In this document: positions 8,911-18,700 of the stretch, one piece after another
How positions within the stretch are numbered: the first letter of the stretch is position 1
Layout of the letters: each line of letters begins with the position of its first letter
DNA from: Echinicola strongylocentroti
GTDB lineage: Bacteria > Bacteroidota > Bacteroidia > Cytophagales > Cyclobacteriaceae
Direction of reading: 5' to 3'
NCBI RefSeq assembly: GCF_003260975.1
Contig: NZ_CP030041.1
Span: 4,033,501-4,097,500, forward strand
DNA: 64,000 nt
The notes under the pieces: generated by a model
The model's input: only the letters and a program-made list of their open reading frames with translations
What the model was told of the DNA's origin: nothing
The model's database searches: none
Made by a program: the position numbers and the translations under genes

Positions 8911-9807
8911 ATGCAGGTAACGATAGACAAGAATTCAGGCTACTGCTTTGGGGTGGAGTTTGCCATCAAAATGGCAGAGGATGAGATGGAAAGTGGCGAC
9001 CGACTGTATTGCTTAGGAGATATCGTCCATAATGACATGGAGGTGAACAGGTTGAGCAACCAGGGGTTGGTGGTGATCGACCGTGAAAACCTCAAGGAGC
9101 TGAAGGACTGCAAAGTGCTTATTCGCGCCCATGGCGAACCACCAGAGACCTACAAACTGGCCATTGAAAACAATATTGAATTGATTGACGCATCTTGCCC
9201 CGTGGTCCTGAAGCTTCAGCACCGGGTAAAGACGGCTTTTGATAAAATAGAAAAAAAGGAGGGTCAGATCGTTATTTATGGCAAAAAAGGGCACGCAGAA
9301 GTGATCGGCCTCACCGGCCAGACCATGGAAAAGGCCATAGTGGTGATGGAGGACGAGGACCTGGAAAAGATCGATTTTAGTAGGCCTGTGACGCTTTTTA
9401 GCCAGACGACCAAGAGTACCAAAGGATTCTATGCCCTGAAGGCAAAAATCGAGGAGAGGATGGCTGAGGCAAACCAGTCGCTTGAAGAGGTTGATTTTAC
9501 GGCAAATGACTCCATTTGTCGCCAAGTATCCAACCGAGAACCTCAACTGACCCGTTTTGCCAATGAAAATGATGTGATCATTTTTGTGGCAGGTAAAAAA
9601 AGCTCAAACGGACGGGCTTTGTACCAAGTATGTAAGGGAGAAAACCCACGAAGTTATTTCGTGGAAAATGAAAGTGAGATTGCTCCGTCGTGGTTTGGAA
9701 GCGAGGATAAGGTAGGTATCTGTGGAGCGACATCTACGCCCATGTGGCTTATGGAACAAGTGATGGCTTACATCAACTCCCTTGACCAGCCTGTGGCACA
9801 AGCATAA
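8911..9807 (+). CDS. ispH: 4-hydroxy-3-methylbut-2-enyl diphosphate reductase
   Basis: This is the final iron-sulfur enzyme of the MEP isoprenoid pathway, making IPP and DMAPP. The three cluster cysteines are visible: Cys12 (GYCFGV), Cys96 (DASCP) and Cys203 (DSICRQVSNR). Substrate-site histidines lie at His40 and His74 (RAHGE). At 298 residues it is slightly shorter than the E. coli enzyme, as usual. It is co-transcribed with cmk. Confidence 0.95.
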   Translation: MQVTIDKNSGYCFGVEFAIKMAEDEMESGDRLYCLGDIVHNDMEVNRLSNQGLVVIDRENLKELKDCKVLIRAHGEPPETYKLAIENNIELIDASCPVVLKLQHRVKTAFDKIEKKEGQIVIYGKKGHAEVIGLTGQTMEKAIVVMEDEDLEKIDFSRPVTLFSQTTKSTKGFYALKAKIEERMAEANQSLEEVDFTANDSICRQVSNREPQLTRFANENDVIIFVAGKKSSNGRALYQVCKGENPRSYFVENESEIAPSWFGSEDKVGICGATSTPMWLMEQVMAYINSLDQPVAQA

Positions 9808-9888
9808 AAGTAGGAGGAAAATCAAAAAAGAGCGTGTCCTAAAAGGAAATAATAGTGCAATTAGCTTCTAATAACTAATGTATTTTAT

Positions 9889-9896
9889 TAGATTTG
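9889..9896 (+). promoter_or_regulatory. -7 box TAGATTTG of the nqr operon
   Basis: A perfect TAnnTTTG match 38 bp before the nqrA ATG, in an AT-rich stretch after ispH. No clear -33 TTG was found. Confidence 0.55.
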
Positions 9897-9934
9897 AGGC
9901 GTTTTTCAAAGGACCATATAGTTTCAAATAAAAT

Positions 9935-11299
9935 ATGTCAAAACTAGTTAAGCTTAAGAAGGGATTTGATATTAAGCTGGTGGGAAAGGCAGAAAAGAAA
10001 ATCGAAGCATTCCAGCCGGCTCAGACCTTCGCGATTAAGCCTACAGACTTTGTAGGTATGCAGCGTCCAAAAGTTATTGTCAAGGAAGGAGATACTGTGA
10101 AAGCAGGTACTCCGATTCTTTTTGACAAAAAACTCGAATCCGTTCTATATGCAGCTCCCTTTTCAGGAGAGGTGGTAGAGATAAAAAGGGGGGAGAAAAG
10201 AAAACTATTAGAGATCAAGATCATGGCTGATAAGGAAATCAGTTATGAGGAGTTTGACAAGTTTTCTGAAACCGATCTTAAATCTCTCACCAAAGAACAA
10301 GCTACTGCGGCACTTCTCAAAGGCGGTGTTTGGCCGCAAATTATCCAACGTCCATACGGCATCGTGGCCAATCCAGAGGATGATCCCAAAGCGATCTTCA
10401 TCTCCGGCTTCGACTCCCATCCATTGGCGCCAGATTATGGTGTTTTGCTGAAAGGGCAGGAAAAATACTTCCAAGCAGGCCTGAATATTCTCAAGAAACT
10501 GACTTCCGGTAAGGTCCACCTAAACTTGGATCAGGACTCAGAAGTATCTCCAGTATATGCAGGAGCCCAAGGCGTGGAGGTGAATAAGTTTTCAGGCCCA
10601 CACCCAGCAGGTAATGTAGGTGTTCAGATCCATCATATCTCACCTATCAACAAAGGAGAGTTAGCTTGGACGGTGAATCCGTATGGCGTGGTACAAATGG
10701 GTAAATTGTTCATTGATGGTGTTTATGATGCTTCTAAGGTGGTGGCCATTACAGGGTCTGAAGCCAAAAAAGCCGTCTATACCAAGACCTACCAAGGAGC
10801 TTGTGTGGATAAGTGGGTAGTGGACAATACCAAATCCGATCACGTAAGGGTAGTTTCTGGAAATGTGCTGACTGGTGAAAAAATCAATCATGATGGGTAT
10901 TTGGGGTATTATGACCACCAGATCACCTTGCTCCCCGAAGGAGACTACTTTGAGTTTATGGGCTGGGCCAAGCCTACCAGTACTAAACTGAGCTTCCATC
11001 GTGCATTGGGGCTATTGTCTTTCCTTTCTCCCAACAAAGAATTTGCGTTGGATACCAATGCCAGAGGAGAAGCACGGGCATTTGTTCAGACTGGTGTATT
11101 TGAGCAGGTCACACCAATGGATATTTTTCCAGTTTATCTCATAAAAGCCATTATGGCGGAAGATTTTGATGAAATGGAGGAACTGGGGATTTATGAAATA
11201 ATCGAGGAAGATTTGGCACTTTGTGAGTTTGTCGACGTGTCCAAACACCCTGTTCAAGACATTGTCAGAAAAGGAATAGAACTAATTCAATATAGTTAA
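9935..11299 (+). CDS. nqrA: Na+-translocating NADH:quinone reductase subunit A
   Basis: A 454-residue soluble NqrA with the N-terminal KKGFDIKLVGKAEKKI segment and IKPTDFVGMQRPKV. It carries the conserved GPHPAGNVGVQIHHI region that gives the NqrA family its fingerprint. It docks on NqrB at the cytoplasmic face of the sodium-pumping complex. It is the first of five tightly spaced genes. Confidence 0.95.
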   Translation: MSKLVKLKKGFDIKLVGKAEKKIEAFQPAQTFAIKPTDFVGMQRPKVIVKEGDTVKAGTPILFDKKLESVLYAAPFSGEVVEIKRGEKRKLLEIKIMADKEISYEEFDKFSETDLKSLTKEQATAALLKGGVWPQIIQRPYGIVANPEDDPKAIFISGFDSHPLAPDYGVLLKGQEKYFQAGLNILKKLTSGKVHLNLDQDSEVSPVYAGAQGVEVNKFSGPHPAGNVGVQIHHISPINKGELAWTVNPYGVVQMGKLFIDGVYDASKVVAITGSEAKKAVYTKTYQGACVDKWVVDNTKSDHVRVVSGNVLTGEKINHDGYLGYYDHQITLLPEGDYFEFMGWAKPTSTKLSFHRALGLLSFLSPNKEFALDTNARGEARAFVQTGVFEQVTPMDIFPVYLIKAIMAEDFDEMEELGIYEIIEEDLALCEFVDVSKHPVQDIVRKGIELIQYS

Positions 11300-11304
11300 T
11301 CAAT

Positions 11305-12507
11305 ATGAAGTTTCTACGTGATCTGTTAGATAAACAGAAGCCGCTCTTTCAAAAGGGAGGTAAATTTGAGAATTTATATTACTTGTATGAGGCAGGAGAG
11401 ACGTTTATGTTTTCTCCAAACCATACAACGGGTATAAAGGGTACTCAGGTAAAAGATGCCATTGATCTGAAGCGTATGATGATCACCGTGGTAGTAGCGC
11501 TTTTGCCTTGTCTGCTGTTTGGTATTTATAATGTGGGCGAGCAGCACTACCTTGCGGTAGGAGAAGCAGTTGGCTTTGGCGAAAAATTCCTTCTGGGCTT
11601 GAAATTGGTGCTGCCAATTGTTATAGTAGCTTATGCCGCAGGGGGAATTGCGGAGGCCGTCTTTGCCGTGATCCGGAAACACCCCATCAATGAGGGTTTT
11701 TTGGTTACGGGGATGTTGATCCCGCTAGTGGTACCCGCAAGTATGCCGCTTTGGCAAGTAGCATTGGCAACGATCTTTGCCGTAGTGATTGCCAAGGAAG
11801 TATTTGGTGGTACCGGGATGAATATTCTGAACGTGGCCATGACGGCAAGGGCCTTCTTGTACTTTGCTTACCCTGCACAGATATCAGGTGATCAAGTATG
11901 GACTTACCTAGGTGAGAAGACAGCTGTAGATGGATTTTCAGGAGCAACTGCACTATCTATTGCCTATAGCGCAGGTCAAAGTGGCGAATCCGTTACGAGT
12001 GCACTAGCTTCTCATAATTCGGCCATTGGTGATCAGCTGTACAGCTTTGCCAATATGTTCTTCGGTTTTATCCCAGGATCTATCGGTGAGACATCTGCCT
12101 TGATGTGCCTGATCGGCGCGTTGATCCTGATTGCCACAGGCGTAGGAAGCTGGAAAATCATTGTAAGTGGTTTTGCAGGTACTTATATCATGGGATTGAT
12201 CATGAATATCTTTGCTGCCAATGAATTTATGGCCATGCCGGCGCACTATCACTTGGTAATGGGCGGAGTAGCTTTTGGCATCGTATTTATGGCGACTGAT
12301 CCAGTTTCTGCCGCACAGACAGAAAGAGGAAAGTGGCTTTATGGTCTGCTTATTGGTTTCTTGACCGTAATCATTCGGGTGACCAACCCCGCATATCCAG
12401 AGGGCATTATGTTGGCAGTTCTATTAATGAACGTCTTTGCTCCACTTATCGATTATTATGTTGTGAAAGCAAACAAGAAAAGGAGGTTACAACGTGCAAC
12501 AGTCTAA
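11305..12507 (+). CDS. nqrB: NQR subunit B (FMN- and riboflavin-binding membrane subunit)
   Basis: This 400-residue protein has about ten transmembrane helices. The SGAT sequence at residues 212-215 carries the threonine that receives covalent FMN in characterised NqrB. The long N-terminal cytoplasmic segment is typical. The gene starts five bases after nqrA and overlaps nqrC by 14 bases. Confidence 0.95.
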   Translation: MKFLRDLLDKQKPLFQKGGKFENLYYLYEAGETFMFSPNHTTGIKGTQVKDAIDLKRMMITVVVALLPCLLFGIYNVGEQHYLAVGEAVGFGEKFLLGLKLVLPIVIVAYAAGGIAEAVFAVIRKHPINEGFLVTGMLIPLVVPASMPLWQVALATIFAVVIAKEVFGGTGMNILNVAMTARAFLYFAYPAQISGDQVWTYLGEKTAVDGFSGATALSIAYSAGQSGESVTSALASHNSAIGDQLYSFANMFFGFIPGSIGETSALMCLIGALILIATGVGSWKIIVSGFAGTYIMGLIMNIFAANEFMAMPAHYHLVMGGVAFGIVFMATDPVSAAQTERGKWLYGLLIGFLTVIIRVTNPAYPEGIMLAVLLMNVFAPLIDYYVVKANKKRRLQRATV

Positions 12508-13243
12508 TACATATATCATTACATTCTCGGTAATTCTTACCGTAGTGCTCGGTTTTTTACTTTCTGGTACTTCCCAGCTGTTGGGGCCTATCCAGAAGGA
12601 AGCCGTTGCGCTGGATAATAAGAAGCAGATCTTAGGTGCTGTAATGGATGCTGAAAAAATTGCGGCCATGAAGCCTAAAGAGGTCAATGAATACTATGAA
12701 AATACCATTTCTTCAAAAGTGGTAAACATCAAAGGAGAAGAGGTGACCGAACAGGAAGGAGCCGAGGTGACTGCGGAAACTGTTGACGTGGCCAAAAACT
12801 ACAAAAAACCTGCAGAAGAGCGACTTTTTCCTGTGTATATTTATCATGAAGAAGGCAGTGAAGATAAAGTAGTCGCTTATATCCTACCGCTTTATGGAGC
12901 AGGGCTATGGGATGCTATCTGGGGATACTTGGCATTACAGACTGACTTGAACACTATCGAAGGGGTGACATTTAGCCACGCTGGTGAAACTCCAGGACTT
13001 GGTGCTAGAATAACTTCAGGAGATGTACAACAACGGTATCACGGAAAAGAAATTTTCGGTGAAGGAGGAGAGTTACAAGCAGTAAGCATGCAAAAAGGTG
13101 AAGGTAAGGACTATTCATCAGAGCCACATAAGGTGGATGGCATGTCCGGAGCTACCATTACCGGTGATGGAGTAAACAAAATGCTAAAGAACTATTTGGG
13201 ATATTACCAATCATACCTAGATAAGGTAAAAGGTAATTCCTAA
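12494..13243 (+). CDS. nqrC: NQR subunit C (FMN-linked)
   Basis: A 249-residue protein with one N-terminal transmembrane helix (about residues 8-28) and a periplasmic FMN domain. GMSGATITGDG contains the flavinylation threonine Thr221. The start is GTG inside the nqrB end, chosen because a full AGGAGG ribosome-binding site lies at 12481-12486 and no ATG precedes the membrane helix. A strong Shine-Dalgarno site is uncommon in Bacteroidota. Confidence 0.93.
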   Translation: MQQSNTYIITFSVILTVVLGFLLSGTSQLLGPIQKEAVALDNKKQILGAVMDAEKIAAMKPKEVNEYYENTISSKVVNIKGEEVTEQEGAEVTAETVDVAKNYKKPAEERLFPVYIYHEEGSEDKVVAYILPLYGAGLWDAIWGYLALQTDLNTIEGVTFSHAGETPGLGARITSGDVQQRYHGKEIFGEGGELQAVSMQKGEGKDYSSEPHKVDGMSGATITGDGVNKMLKNYLGYYQSYLDKVKGNS

Positions 13244-13289
13244 GTGTTTGGCTTTAAAAATATTGTAGAACGTCTCAACATAATATGAT

Positions 13290-13973
13290 ATGAGTACAGA
13301 AACAGCAGAAAAGACAGAAATCAAAAAGCCCGCCGAGGCGCTTCTGTCTAAGCGACGAAAAAAATTGATATCTGATCCGTTGGTAGATGATAATCCGATT
13401 ACCATACAGGTATTGGGGATTTGTTCTGCACTGGCGGTGACCACACAGATGAAGCCTACTTTGGTAATGGCACTTTCTGTAATTTTCGTGATTGTGATGT
13501 CAAACTTGACCATCTCTATCATGAGGAATACCATCCCTACCCGTGTTAGGATCATCGTGCAATTGGCTGTAGTGGCCACTTTGGTAACCTTGGTGAATGA
13601 GATCCTGAAAGCATTTGCCTACGATATGTACAAGGAGTTGTCCGTATTTGTAGGGTTGATCATTACCAACTGTATTGTAATGGGGCGCCTTGAAGCATTT
13701 GCCCTGGGCAATAAACCTTATGACTCCGTGTTGGATGGATTTGGGAGTGCCTTGGGGTATTCTTGGATTATACTTACGGTAGCTTTCTTTAGGGAATTAT
13801 GGGGGTCAGGTTCAGTATTCGGTATCCCTATTTTTGATACCGTTTCTTCTTGGTTCGGAGAGGATTTCTCTTTAGCTACCAATGGTTTGATGGTGAGCCC
13901 AGTAGGGGCCTTTATCATCCTTGGGTTGATTATCTGGGTACAGCGTACCAAGACAGGATATGTAGAACATTAA
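13290..13973 (+). CDS. nqrD: NQR subunit D
   Basis: This integral membrane subunit (227 residues, about six helices) is a paralogue of NqrE. NPITIQVLGICSALAVT and the cysteine-containing ITNCIVMGR are the family's half-helix motifs that bind the intramembrane iron-sulfur centre with NqrE. The first 35 residues are charged and slightly longer than in Vibrio. Confidence 0.94.
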   Translation: MSTETAEKTEIKKPAEALLSKRRKKLISDPLVDDNPITIQVLGICSALAVTTQMKPTLVMALSVIFVIVMSNLTISIMRNTIPTRVRIIVQLAVVATLVTLVNEILKAFAYDMYKELSVFVGLIITNCIVMGRLEAFALGNKPYDSVLDGFGSALGYSWIILTVAFFRELWGSGSVFGIPIFDTVSSWFGEDFSLATNGLMVSPVGAFIILGLIIWVQRTKTGYVEH

Positions 13974-13987
13974 AATATCGCTAAGAA

Positions 13988-14599
13988 ATGGAATTATTTA
14001 GCTTAGGAATCCGGTCAATATTTATTGACAATATGGTGTTTGCTTACTTTTTGGGAATGTGCTCATTCTTGGCCGTTTCGAAAAAGGTAAGTACAGCCTT
14101 AGGTCTTGGTGCAGCCGTCATCTTTGTATTGACGATTACAGTGCCCTTGAACTGGCTTTTGAATGAATTTGTACTGAAAGAAGGAGCTTTGTCCTTCCTT
14201 GGTGAATCCTTCGCCACTATAGACCTTACCTTTTTGAGGTTTATTATGTTCATCGCCATTATTGCTGCGATGGTACAGTTGGTGGAAATGGTCGTAGAGA
14301 AGTTTGCTCCGGCATTGTACGGTGCTTTAGGGATTTTCCTTCCACTTATCGCCGTGAACTGTGCGATTCTTGGTGGCTCTCTTTTCATGGCACAGAGAGA
14401 TTATACCTTGGCTGAAGCTGGGGTATATGGTTTCGGATCTGGTACAGGGTTTTTCCTGGCTATTGTAGCACTGGCAGCAATACGTGAAAAATTGAAATAC
14501 TCTAATGTACCAAATGGCCTTAAGGGCTTAGGTATTACGATGTTGATTACTGGACTGATGGGAATTGCCTTTATGTCATTTATGGGCATTGACCTGTAA
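13988..14599 (+). CDS. nqrE: NQR subunit E
   Basis: This 203-residue membrane subunit pairs with NqrD. It shows [16 protein letters not shown] and AVNCAILGG, the two cysteine-bearing motifs. It is the last nqr gene here. A terminator follows at 14629 and the next gene is DUF502, not nqrF. Confidence 0.95.
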   Translation: MELFSLGIRSIFIDNMVFAYFLGMCSFLAVSKKVSTALGLGAAVIFVLTITVPLNWLLNEFVLKEGALSFLGESFATIDLTFLRFIMFIAIIAAMVQLVEMVVEKFAPALYGALGIFLPLIAVNCAILGGSLFMAQRDYTLAEAGVYGFGSGTGFFLAIVALAAIREKLKYSNVPNGLKGLGITMLITGLMGIAFMSFMGIDL

Positions 14600-14628
14600 C
14601 CGAGCAGTTATCAAGTAAATATATTCAA

Positions 14629-14656
14629 AGCCCTTCCTCTTGGAAGGGCTTTTTTA
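14629..14656 (+). terminator. terminator of the nqr operon
   Basis: A nine-base stem AGCCCTTCC / GGAAGGGCT with a four-base loop followed by six T residues, 29 bp after the nqrE stop. It shows the operon ends after nqrE. Confidence 0.88.
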
Positions 14657-14718
14657 TTGGTATATTTGATTCAGGCATTATTTTTATGCGATAATGTTAT
14701 CATCAAAACATTCCAGTT

Positions 14719-15285
14719 ATGTCATTTACCTCTAAGCGTGTAGTGAATTATTTTTTCAAGGGATTGCTTTTTGTAGCGCCTTTGGCATTGACGGTATATA
14801 TTATTTACTATATCGTTCAGTTTTTGGACAACCTGTTGCCTGTGCCAGTTCCAGGATTGGGGATCTTGATCGTTTTTGGTTTGATTACCTTTATTGGTTA
14901 TTTGGCCAATATATTTATAACCAAGCCTATTTTTGAACTTGTGGAGAGATGGCTTTTCAGGATTCCTTTGGTGAATATCCTCTATACGAGTATCAAGGAC
15001 TTGATGTCCGCTTTTGTTGGGGACAAAAAGAAATTCAATACGCCTGTTATAGTAAAGTTATCAGAGCATGTTAGTCGCTTGGGGTTCATAACCCAAGAAG
15101 ACCTGTCCATGATTGGCGAGGAAGATTTGGTGGCCGTTTACCTTCCCCATTCCTATAATTTTAGTGGCAATTGTTTTTTGGCTCCGAGAAGCAATGTGCG
15201 GGTATTGCATGGAGCCAATAGTACGGAGGTGATGAAGTTTATTGTCTCCGGGGGTGTTTCCGAATTGAGCGACCCTAAAAAATAA
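14719..15285 (+). CDS. DUF502 family membrane protein
   Basis: A 188-residue protein with two transmembrane helices (about 12-35 and 48-70), then the RIPLVNILYTSIKDL segment diagnostic of DUF502. The soluble C-terminal half includes VYLPHSYNFSG. The family's function is unknown; related plant COV1 proteins act in membrane trafficking. It lies between two terminators and so forms its own transcript. Confidence 0.85.
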   Translation: MSFTSKRVVNYFFKGLLFVAPLALTVYIIYYIVQFLDNLLPVPVPGLGILIVFGLITFIGYLANIFITKPIFELVERWLFRIPLVNILYTSIKDLMSAFVGDKKKFNTPVIVKLSEHVSRLGFITQEDLSMIGEEDLVAVYLPHSYNFSGNCFLAPRSNVRVLHGANSTEVMKFIVSGGVSELSDPKK

Positions 15286-15289
15286 TCAA

Positions 15290-15317
15290 AAAAAGCTCCT
15301 GTTGTGGAGCTTTTTTT
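15290..15317. terminator. bidirectional terminator
   Basis: AAAAAAGCTCC and GGAGCTTTTTTT form a stem between the convergent DUF502 and trxA genes. A and T tracts on both sides allow it to work for both. Confidence 0.85.
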
Positions 15318-15340
15318 GATTCAGTTATATACGTGTTCTG

Positions 15341-15661
15341 TTAGATTTGTGCTTCTAGTTTTTGGGCAAGCACTGCTTTTGGTACGGCGCCTACTTGTTT
15401 GTCCACTATCTCGCCATTCTTGAAGAATAGAAGGGTAGGGATACTTCTAATGCCAAATTTGGAGGCTACAGCAGGGTTTGCATCTACATCCACTTTGCCA
15501 ATTACGGCTTTTCCGTCATACTCACCAGCGATTTCTTCTACTACAGGCCCGATCATTTTACAAGGACCACACCATTCAGCCCAGAAGTCCACCAAGATAG
15601 GTTGGTCTGATTTGATGATTTCTTCAAAGTTCGCGTCGGTAATTTCAATTGCTTTTGCCAT
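15341..15661 (-). CDS. trxA: thioredoxin
   Basis: A 106-residue thioredoxin with WAEWCGPCKM (CGPC at 31-34) and the cis-proline region RSIPT. It has no signal peptide, so it is cytosolic. The start is the ATG before AKAIEIT; an upstream in-frame ATG would add eight basic residues not seen in the family. A perfect -7 box lies at 15693-15700. Confidence 0.95.
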   Translation of the reverse strand: MAKAIEITDANFEEIIKSDQPILVDFWAEWCGPCKMIGPVVEEIAGEYDGKAVIGKVDVDANPAVASKFGIRSIPTLLFFKNGEIVDKQVGAVPKAVLAQKLEAQI

Positions 15662-15692
15662 TTTATTGTGTGTTTTAAGTTTCAAATTTCCT

Positions 15693-15700
15693 CAAATATA
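15693..15700 (-). promoter_or_regulatory. -7 box TATATTTG of trxA
   Basis: A perfect minus-strand TAnnTTTG match 31 bp before the trxA start. Confidence 0.6.
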
Positions 15701-15778
15701 ATATTCTAAAGTATTTTAGGATTTATTTAGTTCCTTAATGAGGAAATTATTTTAGATTCCTGTGCTAAAGCCCTTGTG

Positions 15779-18700
15779 TTAGAGGATTTTGTACGCTAGC
15801 TCAGGGATGTTCTCCAATTCATTGATCATATCTTGTGATGGATCGATCAAAAATTTAGTAGATCTAAGGTCCACGGCAATCTTCTCTTTGACATCTGTTA
15901 CATTGATAAAGAGCTTGGCTTCACCTTTGTACTTGGAAGTAATGGCTTCCAGCCTCTCCATCAGGTCGATTGTAAGGTCATCCAGGTTGATGTTTACCCT
16001 TAGTCCTTTGACCATTTTTCCACGGACTTCATTGAGCAGCATCATATTTCCAACTTTAAATTCCAGTTCGTCGGGATTCCAGCGTTTGCCCTGCACACTT
16101 CCTGTGAAGTATAAGAACCATCCAGTCATGAAATACTCTTTGTATTTGATGTAGTCTTCACCAAATAGAAAGAACGTATGGCCACCGTTATAGTCCTCTA
16201 GGGTCAATGTGCCAAAAGGGTTGCCGTTTTTGGTGGTACGATGGGCAAAGGACGTGACTACTCCGGCAGCTTTAATTTCACCTTTGGCTTTCAGTGCATC
16301 CGTATTGGAGAATTCGGACAAGGGCGTGTTGGTGAACGAGTCAAATTCTACCTTAAATTGATCCAATGGGTGGCCAGAAATATAAAGCCCAACGACTTCT
16401 TTTTCAATATTTAATTGTTGCAGTTGGCTAAATGGCTCTATCGGAGTGATGCTAGGCATCATAACTTCCATTCCAGCACCACCTCCAAAGAGGGAAACCT
16501 GGGAGCTTTCGGCTTCCTGGGCCTTCTTTTGGGCGTATTTGACTGCTTTTTCGATCAGGGTAGCGTCATTTTCGGCAGCCTCCAAGTATTGCCGCCTATG
16601 GTGGTCAGGGAAACAGTCAAAGCCTCCGGCCATGGCCAGTGATTCCAACGTTTTTTTATTGACAGAGCGCAAGTTTATACGTTGGGTAAAATCAAATATG
16701 TCCTTATAAGGGCCATTTTCTGCCCGCTCTTCAATGACCGAGTGAACGGCTGCACCACCCGCTCCTTTGATTGCCGCCAAGCCAAATCGAATTTGGCCTT
16801 CCTTATTTACCGTAAAGCCATCTTTGGACTCATTCACATCTGGTCCCAGTACTTCTATCCCCATGCGTTTACACTCTTCCATGAAGAAGGTGACTTGGGT
16901 GATGTCATTCATGTTATTGCTCAGTACGGACGCCATGTATTCGGCGGGGTAGTGGGCTTTTAGGTAGGCTGTTTGATAGGCTACCCAAGCATAGCAGGTG
17001 GAGTGGGACTTGTTAAAGGCATAGGAGGCAAAGGCTTCCCAGTCTTTCCAGATCTTTTCCAGCTTGGTTTTGTCATGGCCTTTTTCAGCGGCTTGGTTGA
17101 CAAATTTAGGCTTCATTTTGTCCAGTACATCGCGGAGCTTTTTACCCATGGCCTTACGCAGCACATCGGCCTCACCCTTGGTAAATCCTGCCAGCTTTTG
17201 GGAGAGCAACATCACCTGTTCCTGGTACACCGTAATCCCGTAGGTTTCTTGGAGATATTCCTCCATATCATCGAGATCGTAGGCGATGGGTTCCAGGCCG
17301 TGCTTTCTTTTGATAAAGCTTGGGATGTATTCCAATGGTCCTGGGCGATAGAGTGCGTTCATGGCTATCAAGTCAGCAAACACCGTTGGCTTTAGCTCAC
17401 GCATGTATTTCTGCATGCCGGGGGATTCATACTGGAATATCCCTACCGTTTCGCCACGCTGGAAAAGCTCATACGTTTCCGTGTCATCTATGGGGAAGTT
17501 TTCTGGATCCAGTTCCACACCGTGACGCTCCTTGACGATGCGAATGGCATCTTTGATCAGGGTGAGGGTTTTGAGCCCTAAGAAGTCCATTTTCAACAGG
17601 CCGGCATTCTCCACCACGGAGTTGTCAAACTGCGTGCAGTACATGTCCGAATCTTTCGCCAGCGCTACTGGGACGAAATTGGTAATATCATCTGGCGTGA
17701 TGATGACCCCACAAGCGTGGATCCCTGTGTTTCTTACAGAGCCTTCCAGGATTTTGGCTTGGTTGATGGTTTTGGACAGGTCGTCATTGCCCTTGGAGAT
17801 ATTGATCAGCTCGTAGGCTTTGTCGATGTTCTCCGAATTGTTCTTAAGCTTGTCGGCCAGTTTAGCGCGGTCATTGGCCAGTCCAAAGAGTGCTTTTAGC
17901 TTGATGTCTGGCACTAGCTTGGCAAGGCGATCCGCATCCGACAAGGGCAGGTCCAAAGCTCTCGCGGTATCACGGATGGCCGATTTGGCTGCCATGGTAC
18001 CATAAGTGATGATCTGGGCCACCTGATTGGCACCATATTTCTCGATCACATAATCGATGACTTTTTGACGGCCATGGTCATCAAAGTCAATATCAATATC
18101 GGGGAGGGAAACCCTGTCTGGATTAAGGAATCTCTCAAAAAGGAGATCGTAGGCGATTGGATCCACATTGGTAATACCGATACAGTAGGCTACCGCAGAG
18201 CCGGCGGCAGATCCCCTGCCTGGCCCCACAGATACGCCCATTTCACGTGCTGCTGTGGTAAAATCCTGTACGATCAGGAAGTACCCAGGGTAACCAGTGT
18301 TTGCAATAATAGAAAGTTCAAAATCCAGCCGTTCCCTGATTTCTTCCGTGATCTCTGGATAGCGCCTCTTGGCTCCTTCATAAGTGAGGTGGCGCAAGAA
18401 GGCATTTTCCCCACGCTTGCCACCGTCTTCATCATCTTGTGGGTCTTGGAACCGCTCTGGAATGTTGAACTTGGGAAGTAAAACATCCCTTTCCAGCTTG
18501 TAGGCCTCTACCTTTTCGATGATTTCATTGGTGCACTCGATGGCTTCGGGGAGATCGGCGAAGAGCTTTTTCATCTCTTCGGGTGTCTTGATATAGAACT
18601 CCTCGTTAGGGAAACCGTAGCGGAATTCCCGGCCTTTTTTGCCTATGTACCTTTTCGGCTTATCGACTTTCTCCCCATCTTTTACGCAGAGAAGGATGTC

